From: Streptomyces pyxinae
Lineage (GTDB): Bacteria; Actinomycetota; Actinomycetes; Streptomycetales; Streptomycetaceae
Direction: 5' to 3'
Length of the DNA stretch: 64,000 nt
NCBI RefSeq assembly: GCF_024756275.1
Contig: NZ_JANUGQ010000002.1
Coordinates: forward strand, 124,001-188,000
In this document: one piece after another, positions 28,371-36,214 of the stretch
How the letters are laid out: each line of letters opens with the position of its first letter
Numbering within the stretch: position 1 is the first letter of the stretch
Made by a program: the position numbers and the translations under genes
Notes under the pieces: model-generated
Database searches by the model: none
The model's input: the letters and a program-made list of their open reading frames with translations, nothing else
What the model was told of the DNA's origin: nothing

Positions 28371-29780
28371 TCAGCCGGCCCGGCGGGCCCCGGCGGCCGG
28401 CGCGGAGCCGGCGGACTGCCCGGTCCCGGCGGACGGAGCGGGGCCTGCCGCGCCGTGGGCGAGCAGGGACGCCAGGATCTCCCCGGCCCGGATCGCCGTG
28501 TGGGAGAGCAGGGTGGAGGTGATCCCATGGGTGTGTTCGGTGCTGCCCTGGACGTACACCCCGGCCGTGACATTGGGAGCCATGGCGACCCGGTGGTCCC
28601 GGCCCACCCGCAGCTCGTCGTCCTCGTCCCGCAGACAGAGTTTCTCCGCCCGGCCCAACAGGGCCCCGGGGTCGGCGGGTTCGTATCCGGTGGCGTACAC
28701 CAGCAGATCCGCGTCGAGCGTGGTGCGTTCCCCGGTGGGCAGGTGCTCCACGGTGATCCGCAGCCCGTCGCCCCCGTCGGTCACCTGCCGGATACGGGAG
28801 ACATTGAGGAAGCGCAGCCGCTCCCGGCCCTGCACCCGCTCCCGGTAGCTGGTGCGGTAGAGCGTGTCGATCAGCTCGATGTCCACCGCCGAGTAGTTGG
28901 TGGAGCGGTGGTAGTCCATCAGCGACCGCTTCACCTCGGGCGGGGCGTCGAAGTAGACGTCCACCGCCTCGGGGTCGAAGACCCGGTTGGCGAACGGGCT
29001 GTCGTCGGCCGGGGTGTAGCCGTACTTGGCGAACACCCCGCACACCTCGGCCTCCGGGAACACCCCGTGCAGATGGGCGACGGCCTCGGCGGCGCTCTGC
29101 CCGGCGCCCAGCACCACCACCCGGCGGGGCCGTGCGCCGGTCCAGCCGGCGACCCCGGTCAGCAGGTCGCGGGTGTGCCACACCCGGTCACCGATCTCGG
29201 CTCCCGGCGGTATCCGGGGGGTGAGCCCGGTGGCCAGCGAGAGATTGCGGGCCCGCCGGGTGACCAACCGCCCGTCGCTTCCGCCGACCCGGCTGGTCAC
29301 ATCGAACCAGCGCACCTCGTCGCCGTCGAAGGCCGGCTCGACGCCGACCACCTCCTGGCCGTAGCCGGCCAGATGGGGGAGCCGGGCGGCGGCCCACTCG
29401 AAGTAGTCGTGGAACTCGATGCGCAGCGGGAACAGGGTCTTCTGATTGAGGAAGTCGACCAGCCGGCCCCGCTCCTTGAGGTAGCAGAGGAAGCTGAAGT
29501 CGCTGGTCGGGTCGCGCATGGTGACCAGATCCTTGAGGAAGGTCACCTGCATCGTGGCATCGTCGATCAGCATGCCCCGGTGCCAGCCGAAGCCGGGTTG
29601 TTTCTCCAGGAACATCGCGCCGACAGCACCGGCGGTCCCGACAGCACCGATGGACCCGGCTTCCGGGGCCGCGGAGCGGTTGTGCTCCTCGATCGCGATC
29701 GCCAACGCCAGGTTGGAGGGGCCGAAGCCGATCCCCAGGACGTCATGGACGGGTTCTTGTTCGCGGCGGACTCGATTCAC
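28371..29780 (-). CDS. L-ornithine N5-monooxygenase (siderophore biosynthesis)
   Basis: Encodes 469 residues. It has the three nucleotide motifs of N-hydroxylating flavoprotein monooxygenases: FAD site GIGFGPSNLALAIA (about 16-29), NADPH site VVLGAGQSAAEA (about 220-231), and DLLVYATGYEP near 358. KDLVTMRDPTSDFSFLCYL and NYSAVDIELIDTLYR are also characteristic. It converts L-ornithine to N5-hydroxyornithine, the precursor of hydroxamate ligands, as CchB does for coelichelin. The start is a GTG with GGGAGG upstream; an ATG 7 nt earlier runs into a stop. It is divergent from the formyltransferase with a shared iron box. A low-complexity Ala/Gly insertion (GSIGAVGTAGAVG, about 38-50) follows the FAD motif. 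Confidence 0.95.
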   Translation of the reverse strand: MNRVRREQEPVHDVLGIGFGPSNLALAIAIEEHNRSAAPEAGSIGAVGTAGAVGAMFLEKQPGFGWHRGMLIDDATMQVTFLKDLVTMRDPTSDFSFLCYLKERGRLVDFLNQKTLFPLRIEFHDYFEWAAARLPHLAGYGQEVVGVEPAFDGDEVRWFDVTSRVGGSDGRLVTRRARNLSLATGLTPRIPPGAEIGDRVWHTRDLLTGVAGWTGARPRRVVVLGAGQSAAEAVAHLHGVFPEAEVCGVFAKYGYTPADDSPFANRVFDPEAVDVYFDAPPEVKRSLMDYHRSTNYSAVDIELIDTLYRTSYRERVQGRERLRFLNVSRIRQVTDGGDGLRITVEHLPTGERTTLDADLLVYATGYEPADPGALLGRAEKLCLRDEDDELRVGRDHRVAMAPNVTAGVYVQGSTEHTHGITSTLLSHTAIRAGEILASLLAHGAAGPAPSAGTGQSAGSAPAAGARRAG

Positions 29781-29815
29781 CGCAGCATCGCCTCCCTAGC
29801 CGCCGTGATCGTAGG

Positions 29816-29834
29816 TAAGGTGAGCCTTACTTTG
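29816..29834. promoter_or_regulatory. Iron box in the monooxygenase/formyltransferase divergent promoter
   Basis: On the minus strand the site reads CAAAGTAAGGCTCACCTTA, 14 of 19 matches to the streptomycete iron box TTAGGTTAGGCTCACCTAA. It lies 36 bp from the monooxygenase start and 137 bp from the formyltransferase start, so both units are probably repressed by iron. Confidence 0.85.
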
Positions 29835-29971
29835 CAACGGGGGTGGATCTTGCGCCTCCGATAACTGGCCGAAAATGTGCGCCGGTTGGTGGCGCCGAGC
29901 GCCAACGTCGGTGCGATACGGCCGATATGCGCGGAAGCGCAGACATGATTCGGACAACGGAAGGCTCGGAT

Positions 29972-30931
29972 ATGCGGGTTGTGATGTTCGGCTACCAGAC
30001 CTGGGGGCACCGCACGCTCCGCGCGCTGCTGGACTCCCGGCACGAGGTGGTCACGGTCGTCACCCATCCCAAGAGCGAACACGTCTACGAGCGGATCTGG
30101 GGCGACTCGGTGGCCGACCTGGCCGAGCGGCACGGCGTTCCCGTACTGCTGCGCAACCGGCCCGACGACCCGGAGCTGCTCGACGCCCTCAAGGCCGCCG
30201 AGCCCGATCTGATCGTCGCCAACAACTGGCGCACCTGGCTGCCGCCGGAGATCTACGACCTGCCGCCGCACGGCACCCTCAACATCCATGACTCGCTGCT
30301 CCCCGCCTACGCCGGTTTCTCGCCACTGATCTGGGCCCTCATCAACGGCGAACCCGAGGTCGGGGTCACCGCCCACCGGATGAACGCCGAACTGGACGCG
30401 GGCGACATCCTGCTCCAGCGCTCGGTCCCGGTCGGCCCGGCGGACACCGCCACCGACCTGTTCCACGCCACCGTCGATCTGATCGGGCCGATCGTCGCCG
30501 AGTCCCTGGAGCTGATCGACTCCGGGCGCGCCGAGTGGACCCCGCAGGACCGGAGCCGGGCCAGCTTCTTCCACAAGCGCGCCCTGGAGGACAGCCGCAT
30601 CGACTGGACCTGGCCCGCCGAGGACCTGGCCCGGCTGGTGCGGGCCCAGTCCGACCCGTACCCCAACGCCTACACCTATCACCGGGGCGAGCGGCTGCGG
30701 ATCCTGGAGGCCGGGGTCTCCCGCGCCCACTACGGCGGCACCCCGGGCCGGATCTTCATCCCCGAGGACGACGGCGTGGTGGTCGTCGCCGGGCCGCACG
30801 CCCGGCGCGGCGACGCCCCCGGCCTGCTGATCCGCACGGTCCGCACCGAGGACGGACAGGACCTGCCCGCCACCCAGTACTTCCGCACCATGGGCGGCTA
30901 CCTCACCGCCCACCCCCGGCCCGGCCGGTGA
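29972..30931 (+). CDS. N5-hydroxyornithine formyltransferase
   Basis: Encodes 319 residues. Starting MRVVMFGYQTWGHRTLRALL, it is a methionyl-tRNA formyltransferase-fold enzyme. The catalytic segment NIHDSLLPAYAGFSPLIWAL contains Asn, His and the Pro/Ala loop, and VGVTAHRMNAELDAGDILLQ supplies the conserved His and Asp. The C-terminal subdomain (about 205-319) has the usual PYPNAYTYHRGERLRILEA. It formylates N5-hydroxyornithine using 10-formyl-tetrahydrofolate, like CchA. The ATG at 29972 has GGAAGG ahead and matches the family N-terminus; longer frames add nonsense. The stop overlaps the next gene's GTG. Confidence 0.93.
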   Translation: MRVVMFGYQTWGHRTLRALLDSRHEVVTVVTHPKSEHVYERIWGDSVADLAERHGVPVLLRNRPDDPELLDALKAAEPDLIVANNWRTWLPPEIYDLPPHGTLNIHDSLLPAYAGFSPLIWALINGEPEVGVTAHRMNAELDAGDILLQRSVPVGPADTATDLFHATVDLIGPIVAESLELIDSGRAEWTPQDRSRASFFHKRALEDSRIDWTWPAEDLARLVRAQSDPYPNAYTYHRGERLRILEAGVSRAHYGGTPGRIFIPEDDGVVVVAGPHARRGDAPGLLIRTVRTEDGQDLPATQYFRTMGGYLTAHPRPGR

Positions 30932-32016
30932 CCCCGGCCACCGGCACGCCCGCCGCCACCGGAACCCCCGGGCCGGCCCGGCCCCCGGGCCCCGGGACCG
31001 CCGCCGCCACGGCCCCGGTCCGCACCGCGCTGCGCGGCGGCGGACTGCTGGTCCTGGCCGGGGTGCTGCTCCTGCTGGTCGTGCTCAGCACCTGGATCGG
31101 TGCCAAGGACACCGGCATCGGCCAGGTCTGGTCGGCGCTCTGGACCGACGACGGCTCCTACACCACCGATGTCGTACGCGAACTCCGGCTGCCCCGCACC
31201 CTGGTGGGGCTGATGACCGGCGCGGCGCTCGGGGTCGCGGGCGCCGTGATGCAGGCGGTGACCCGCAACCCGCTGGCCGACCCGGGGCTTCTCGGGGTCA
31301 ACGCGGGCGCCTCGGTGGCGGTGGTCTTCGGCATCGGGGTGATCCAGCTGACCGGCTTCCTCTCGCTGGTCTGGCTCTCCTTCGCCGGAGCGGCCGTCAC
31401 CACCGTGCTCGTCTATCTGCTGGGCGCCTCCGGCCGGGCCGGACCCACCCCGGTACGGCTGGCGCTGGCCGGCGCGGCCGTCAGCGCCAGCCTCAGCGGC
31501 GTCATCGCCGGGCTCACCGTCTTCGACTCGGCCACCTACGAGTATCTGCGCTTCTGGATGGTCGGCTCCCTGGCCGGCCGGGACGCCGGACTCGCCGCCC
31601 AGCTCCTGCCGTTCACCCTCGCCGGGCTGCTGCTCGCGCTGCTGCTCGCCCGGCCGCTGAACGCCCTGGCGCTCGGGGACGACCTGGGCCGGGCGCTCGG
31701 CACCCGGACCGCCAGGACCCGGCTCGCCGCCGTGGTCACCGTGACCGTGCTCTGCGGGGCGGCCACCGCGGCGGCCGGCCCGATCGGCTTCGTCGGACTG
31801 GTGATCCCGCTGGTCGCCCGCTGGCTCACCGGCCCCGACCTGCGCTGGGTGCTGCCCTACTCCATGCTGCTCGCCCCCGCGCTGGTGCTCCTGGCCGATG
31901 TGATCGGCCGGGTGGCGGTGCCCGGGGACGAACTGGAGGTCGGCGCGGTCACTGCGGTCATCGGCGCGCCCGTCTTCATCGCCATGGTCTGCCGGCGCAA
32001 GGAGGCGTCGCTGTGA
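30928..32016 (+). CDS. FecCD-type ferric siderophore permease, subunit 1
   Basis: Encodes 362 residues. After a Pro/Ala/Thr-rich cytoplasmic start (about 1-30) come about nine or ten hydrophobic helices of the BtuC/FecCD family. Conserved segments are LRLPRTLVGLMTGAALGVAG, MQAVTRNPLADPGLLGVNAG and GPIGFVGLVIPLVARWL. It forms a heterodimeric channel with the next gene's product for ABC import of the ferric siderophore. The GTG overlaps the formyltransferase stop. The matching ATPase and binding protein are not in the window. Confidence 0.92.
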   Translation: MTPATGTPAATGTPGPARPPGPGTAAATAPVRTALRGGGLLVLAGVLLLLVVLSTWIGAKDTGIGQVWSALWTDDGSYTTDVVRELRLPRTLVGLMTGAALGVAGAVMQAVTRNPLADPGLLGVNAGASVAVVFGIGVIQLTGFLSLVWLSFAGAAVTTVLVYLLGASGRAGPTPVRLALAGAAVSASLSGVIAGLTVFDSATYEYLRFWMVGSLAGRDAGLAAQLLPFTLAGLLLALLLARPLNALALGDDLGRALGTRTARTRLAAVVTVTVLCGAATAAAGPIGFVGLVIPLVARWLTGPDLRWVLPYSMLLAPALVLLADVIGRVAVPGDELEVGAVTAVIGAPVFIAMVCRRKEASL

Positions 32017-33176
32017 CGACGACGGCACCCGCCCGTCCGCCCAGTGCCCCGGGCGGCGGTACGGGAACCGGGCGGCGCACGGCCGTGCCGGTGCGCTTCT
32101 GGTCCGGCCGGGTCAGCTTCCGGCTGCACCGCCGCACCGCCCTGGTGAGCGCCGCCGCGCTGCTGCTCTGCGCCGCGCTGCTGCTCGCCAGTCTCTGCGT
32201 CGGCGCCTACCCGGTGCCGCTGCCCGCCGTGGCCGACGCCCTCTTCTACGGCACCGGCGACCGGCTGGCGGTGCACTTCGTGAACCAGGAGCGATTGCCC
32301 CAGGCGCTGTTGGCGATCCTGGTGGGAGCGGCCCTCGGGGTGAGCGGGGCCATCTTCCAGAGCATCTCCCGCAACGCGCTGGCCAGCCCCGATGTGATCG
32401 GCTTCAACAGCGGGGCGGCCACCGGGGCCATCCTGGTGCTGGTCACCGTCGGCAGCGCGGCCTCCACGGTGGCCGCCGGCGCCATCGCGGGCGGGCTGCT
32501 CACGGCCCTGGTGGTCTCCGCGCTGGCCAGCCGGGGCGGGCTGCACGGCATCCGGCTGGTACTCATCGGCCTGGGTGTGACCGCCATGCTCGGCTCGGTC
32601 AACTCGTATCTGCTGACCCGCTCCGACCTCAACGACGCCCAGAACGCCCATGTCTGGCTGGTCGGCACGCTCGCCGGGCGCGGCTGGAGCTCGGTGAACA
32701 CCATGGCCCTGGCGCTGCTGGTGCTGTTGCCCCTGGCGCTGCTGCTGGGCCGGCGGCTGCGGATGCTGGAGCTCGGTGACGAACTGGCCTCCGGACTAGG
32801 CCTGGAGGTGAACCGGGCCCGCCTGGCCCTCACCGTGCTGGGCATCGGGCTCTGCGGGGTCGCGGTGGCCAGCGCCGGACCCATCCCGTTCGTCGCGCTG
32901 GCCGCGCCCCAGGTCGCGGTGATGGTGAGCCGCAGCCCCGGGGTGAGCGTCGCCGCCTCGGCCGCCATGGGCGCCGTGCTGCTGTCGGCGGCCCACCTGG
33001 CCTCCGGTCAGTTCTTCGCGGCGCTGGCGGCGCTGGACGCCCAGATCGGCTGGATCGATGTGGTCTCCGAGTCCCGGCGGAACAACCTGCTCCCGGTCGG
33101 TGTGACCACCGGAGTGCTCGGCGGCGTCTATCTGGCCTGGGTGCTCTTCCGGCGGCGCGGCACCGGGAGCGCCTGA
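32013..33176 (+). CDS. FecCD-type ferric siderophore permease, subunit 2
   Basis: Encodes 387 residues. Family landmarks are RLPQALLAILVGAALGVSGA, FQSISRNALASPDVIGFNSG and GPIPFVALAAPQVAVMVSRS. A roughly 45-residue Thr/Ala/Gly-rich N-terminal extension precedes the first helix. The GTG overlaps the stop of subunit 1 by 4 nt, so the formyltransferase and both permeases form a translationally coupled operon. A weak 7-bp hairpin (33189-33212) follows. Confidence 0.92.
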   Translation: MTTTAPARPPSAPGGGTGTGRRTAVPVRFWSGRVSFRLHRRTALVSAAALLLCAALLLASLCVGAYPVPLPAVADALFYGTGDRLAVHFVNQERLPQALLAILVGAALGVSGAIFQSISRNALASPDVIGFNSGAATGAILVLVTVGSAASTVAAGAIAGGLLTALVVSALASRGGLHGIRLVLIGLGVTAMLGSVNSYLLTRSDLNDAQNAHVWLVGTLAGRGWSSVNTMALALLVLLPLALLLGRRLRMLELGDELASGLGLEVNRARLALTVLGIGLCGVAVASAGPIPFVALAAPQVAVMVSRSPGVSVAASAAMGAVLLSAAHLASGQFFAALAALDAQIGWIDVVSESRRNNLLPVGVTTGVLGGVYLAWVLFRRRGTGSA

Positions 33177-33288
33177 CGGGCCGTCGTTCTCCGGGCGCCT
33201 GGACACCCGGAGGATGGCCGAATGCGGGCGGCCGGTGTGGTGTTTTTCCCGTCGAGTGACAGGAGAGGGTATTGAAGACAGAGATCAA

Positions 33289-33307
33289 CAAGCTTAGGCT
33301 TACCTAA
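33289..33307 (+). promoter_or_regulatory. Iron box ahead of the mbtH-oxidase-NRPS operon
   Basis: CAAGCTTAGGCTTACCTAA matches TTAGGTTAGGCTCACCTAA at 15 of 19 positions, the best of the three boxes in this window. It probably controls mbtH, the multicopper oxidase and both NRPS genes. Confidence 0.88.
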
Positions 33308-33716
33308 GTAGTCGAGTGATCGGGCGGTCCGGGTGTTTCATCCGGCCGTTCGGCGCCGTCGTCGCCGTTGTTTTCCGGCGCCCGTCGGATTTCGCCTCGT
33401 ACGGTTCGGCCGGCCGTGGTGCGAAGGGCCCGGAAACGCCGGATGGTGCCGGACACCGGAAACTCCGGCGCCCCGGACTCGGAACCGGCGCGAACTCCGG
33501 AACCGGCGGTATGCGCGCGGTGCGTGTGCGGCGCGCGCGGACGGCGCCGTGACCGTGGACGGCCGTCCGCCCGGCGGTGTCGCGCCTGGCGGTGCCGGAC
33601 CGGACCGGCCGGAGGCGAACGGACGCCGGGCCGACCGGAGCCGAACCGGTGCCGGACCGGACCGGAGCCCGACCGGACCAGGAGCCGGGCCGGAAGCCGC
33701 AATGCACCACAACGAG

Positions 33717-33788
33717 AGAGACGTACCGCACCGCACTGACAGAGCCGTACCGCACGTCAGCGAGAGAGCCGTACCGCACCGAGCGTCA
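33717..33788 (+). repeat. Three 24-bp tandem repeats before mbtH
   Basis: Units start at 33717, 33741 and 33765 with the shared core AGAGCCGTACCGCAC (first unit AGAGACGTACCGCAC). They end 38 bp before the mbtH start codon. Confidence 0.85.
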
Positions 33789-33826
33789 GCCCCGGCCGGG
33801 AGCCGGGCCGAAACCAGGAGGACCCC

Positions 33827-34045
33827 GTGACCAACCCGTTCGAGGACGAGGACGGCACCTATCTGGTGCTGGTCAACGACGAAGGACAGCACTCCCTGTG
33901 GCCCTCGTTCGCCGAGGTCCCGGCGGGCTGGACCGTCGCCCACCCGGAGGACACCCGCCAGGCGTGCCTGGAGTACGTGGAGGAGAACTGGACGGACCTG
34001 CGGCCCCGGAGCCTCCGGGAGAGCATGGCGGCCGATCCCGCATGA
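33827..34045 (+). CDS. MbtH-like NRPS accessory protein
   Basis: Encodes 72 residues, the normal MbtH size. It begins [20 protein letters not shown], then [14 protein letters not shown] with the conserved Trp residues, and ends with the C-terminal helix ([20 protein letters not shown]). MbtH proteins bind adenylation domains and are needed for folding or activity of many of them. The GTG start has AGGAGG 5 nt upstream. Its stop overlaps the oxidase ATG (ATGA). It is the first gene of the assembly-line operon. Confidence 0.95.
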   Translation: MTNPFEDEDGTYLVLVNDEGQHSLWPSFAEVPAGWTVAHPEDTRQACLEYVEENWTDLRPRSLRESMAADPA

Positions 34046-36090
34046 TCCGCCCGAACCGTACCCGCCAGAACGGCCTTCCGGCCGGGTGGGGCCGGCTGGC
34101 GCGGCGCGGTTTTCTCGCCGGGGCCGGGGTGGTGGGCACCGGTGCCGCCTTCGGTACCGGGCTCGCCCTGGGCGGCTCCGCCCCGCCGGCGGTGGCCGCC
34201 GTGCCCGGCCGGTCCGCCCTGCTGACCGCCGCCCTCGGCACCCCCCTCCGGGACCTCCCGGAGGCCGTCCGCGAGGCACTGGAACGCGGCGCCCCCTCCG
34301 GTACGGCCTCCGCCGCCGCCCGGCGGGCCGCCGCTGCCGCCGCCGGCCTCACCCCGTACCGCGACCCGCTGCCGGTCCCGCCGGTGCTCCGCCCCCGGGA
34401 CGGCCGGCTCACCGTCGCCATGCGTCCGGCCCGGGTCCGGCTCCACCACGAGCTTCCCGCCACCCGGCTCTGGACGTACGAGGGCGGGCACCTCGGGCCG
34501 ACCATCGAGGTGCGGCGCGGCAGCCGGCTCCGGGTGGCCTGGGAGAACGACCTCTCCGGCGGCTTCCCGGTCGCCGCCGTGCGGGTGCCCTTCGCGTACG
34601 ATCCCCAGCTCCCGCTGATGTGGGACCGGCCCGGCCGGGAGGGAGCCGCCCCGCGCGCCGATGTCGCCGCCCTGCCGCCCTGGACCGCGGTCCATCTGCA
34701 CGGCGCGGTGACCGGCGGCGGCAACGACGGCTGGGCCGAGAACGCCGTACTGCCGGGCGCCGCCCAGCTCAGCGAGTACCCGAACGACCAGCCCGCCGCC
34801 GGGCTCTGGTACCACGACCACGCCATGCACATCACCCATCTCAATGTGATGACCGGGCTGGCCGCGGGCGCCTATCTGATCCGGGACGAGACCGAGGCGC
34901 GGCTGCGGCTGCCGTCCGGCGACCGGGAGATACCGCTCGTGATCATGGACCGCAATCTCGACCTCGGCGCCGACGGCGCCTTCACCGGCGGCCTGCTCTA
35001 CAAGGGCATCGTCGTCGCCGACGACCCCTATGAGCTGGTCCGGCCCTTCACCGGACCGTTCACCCTGGTCAACGGCGTGATCTGGCCCCACCTCGACGTG
35101 GCCGCCGGCTGGTACCGCTTCCGGCTGCTCAACGCCTCCAACAACCGGCCCTACCGGCTGCGGATCCTGGACGAGGAGGGCACCCCGCTGCCCGCCGGGG
35201 CGGTCCGGCTCATCGGCGCCGACGCCGGGCTGCTCCCGGCGCCCGCCCCGGTGGCCGACGGCCTCTCCCTGACCCCCGGCGAACGCGCCGATCTGCTGGT
35301 GGACTTCTCCGCCCTGCGCGGTCGCCGGCTGCGCCTGGCCAACGCCCTGCCCGAGCCGGGCGCCCGGGCCGAGCTGATGGAGTTCCGGGTGGCCTCCCGC
35401 GCCGAGGGGGCGGTGCCCTTCCGCCCGCCCGCCGCGCTGACCGGCCCCCGCCCGCCCGCCGGACCGGCCACCGGACCCGAGCGGCTGGTGGTGGTCACCC
35501 CGGTCTACCCCAGGGACCCGGAGCTGTGGGAGATGGTGGAGACCGAGGCGCCGCCGGGCCCCTTCCCCGTCGACGGCATCGTGCAGATCGAGGACGAGGC
35601 CGGCAGGGTCCGCACCTACCGGCGGGTGGCCTCGAACTTCACCGACCCGGTCCGCTTCACCGTCGCGGCCGGCGACCGGGAGAACTGGAGATTCCTCAGT
35701 CTGGAGAAATCGATGGGCTCCTATCCGCACCCCATGCATCTGCACACCGTCGCCTTCGAAGGGGTGAGCCGCGAGGTGTACGACGTGAGTTCCTTCACCT
35801 TCTTCGAACTCCCCGGCGGTGATTACGGGGCCGGTACGAGCACACCCCTGAAATGGCTCCGGAAGGGCGAGCTGAGCGCCGCCGAAAAGGGGCCGAAAGA
35901 CGTGATCGCGCTGGCGCCCGCCGAACTCGTCACCGTGTCCGCGCATTTCACCGGACCGCCCGGACGCTTTATGCACCACTGTCACATCTATGAACACGAG
36001 GACATGATGATGATGCGGCCCTTCGTGGTGCAGCCGCGCGCCGTCATCGCCCTCGCCCCGCACGGCGGCGCCCACGCGCCCCGCCACTGA
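34042..36090 (+). CDS. Tat-exported multicopper oxidase of the phenoxazinone synthase / CotA type
   Basis: Encodes 682 residues. [17 protein letters not shown] gives a twin-arginine signal (about 19-50). All four copper motifs are present: HLHGAV (about 221), WYHDHAMH (about 256), [10 protein letters not shown] (about 570) and [14 protein letters not shown] near 650, so the type 1, 2 and 3 sites look complete, with a Met available as axial ligand. Length and the HLHGA / HPMHLH spacing fit the phenoxazinone synthase/bilirubin oxidase branch. Relatives oxidise aminophenols, catechols or metal ions. The gene is coupled to mbtH by a 4-nt overlap and precedes the first NRPS gene by 124 bp, so a role in siderophore chemistry or iron handling is likely: oxidation of a catechol ligand, of released siderophore, or of Fe(II). 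Which one is not evident. Confidence 0.9.
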   Translation: MIRPNRTRQNGLPAGWGRLARRGFLAGAGVVGTGAAFGTGLALGGSAPPAVAAVPGRSALLTAALGTPLRDLPEAVREALERGAPSGTASAAARRAAAAAAGLTPYRDPLPVPPVLRPRDGRLTVAMRPARVRLHHELPATRLWTYEGGHLGPTIEVRRGSRLRVAWENDLSGGFPVAAVRVPFAYDPQLPLMWDRPGREGAAPRADVAALPPWTAVHLHGAVTGGGNDGWAENAVLPGAAQLSEYPNDQPAAGLWYHDHAMHITHLNVMTGLAAGAYLIRDETEARLRLPSGDREIPLVIMDRNLDLGADGAFTGGLLYKGIVVADDPYELVRPFTGPFTLVNGVIWPHLDVAAGWYRFRLLNASNNRPYRLRILDEEGTPLPAGAVRLIGADAGLLPAPAPVADGLSLTPGERADLLVDFSALRGRRLRLANALPEPGARAELMEFRVASRAEGAVPFRPPAALTGPRPPAGPATGPERLVVVTPVYPRDPELWEMVETEAPPGPFPVDGIVQIEDEAGRVRTYRRVASNFTDPVRFTVAAGDRENWRFLSLEKSMGSYPHPMHLHTVAFEGVSREVYDVSSFTFFELPGGDYGAGTSTPLKWLRKGELSAAEKGPKDVIALAPAELVTVSAHFTGPPGRFMHHCHIYEHEDMMMMRPFVVQPRAVIALAPHGGAHAPRH

Positions 36091-36214
36091 CCGCGCTTCC
36101 CCCACTCCTGCCCCCCGCGCCCCCGCCTCCGTACCGCTCTCACCCGCCCAGGCCCACCCGTTGGGCCCGCCTCGCCACGCACGGCGAGTGATTCCGCATG
36201 CCGGGAGAAACCGC

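Larger units (their letters stand above)
33177..33826. promoter_or_regulatory. 650-bp region with iron box and long repeat-containing leader of the mbtH operon
   Basis: After a weak hairpin and an AT-richer promoter-like stretch (33240-33310) containing an iron box, about 520 bp separate the box from mbtH. This leader is rich in GGACCGGAGCC-like repeats (about 33600-33690) and three exact-length 24-bp tandem units (33717-33788). One plus-strand frame is open to mbtH, but its third-position composition is unlike real genes here, so I do not call it coding. Confidence 0.6.

Noticed and set aside
28371..29780. Piperazic acid pathway (ornithine hydroxylase)
   Set aside because: Piperazate needs a KtzT-type haem enzyme beside the hydroxylase; none is present, whereas formyltransferase, permeases and iron boxes point to a hydroxamate siderophore.
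28371..33176. Coelichelin cluster itself
   Set aside because: The tailoring and permease genes resemble cchA-D, but the NRPS here has at least eight modules with Gly-Gly-Thr-Ser first, unlike the three-module coelichelin enzyme.
33717..33788. Possible CRISPR-like array
   Set aside because: Three directly adjoining 24-bp units without spacers; no cas genes.
33333..33830. 165-codon open frame before mbtH
   Set aside because: Third-position composition is not that of a local gene, the start has no ribosome site and much of it is short repeats. Kept only as a leader-repeat finding.
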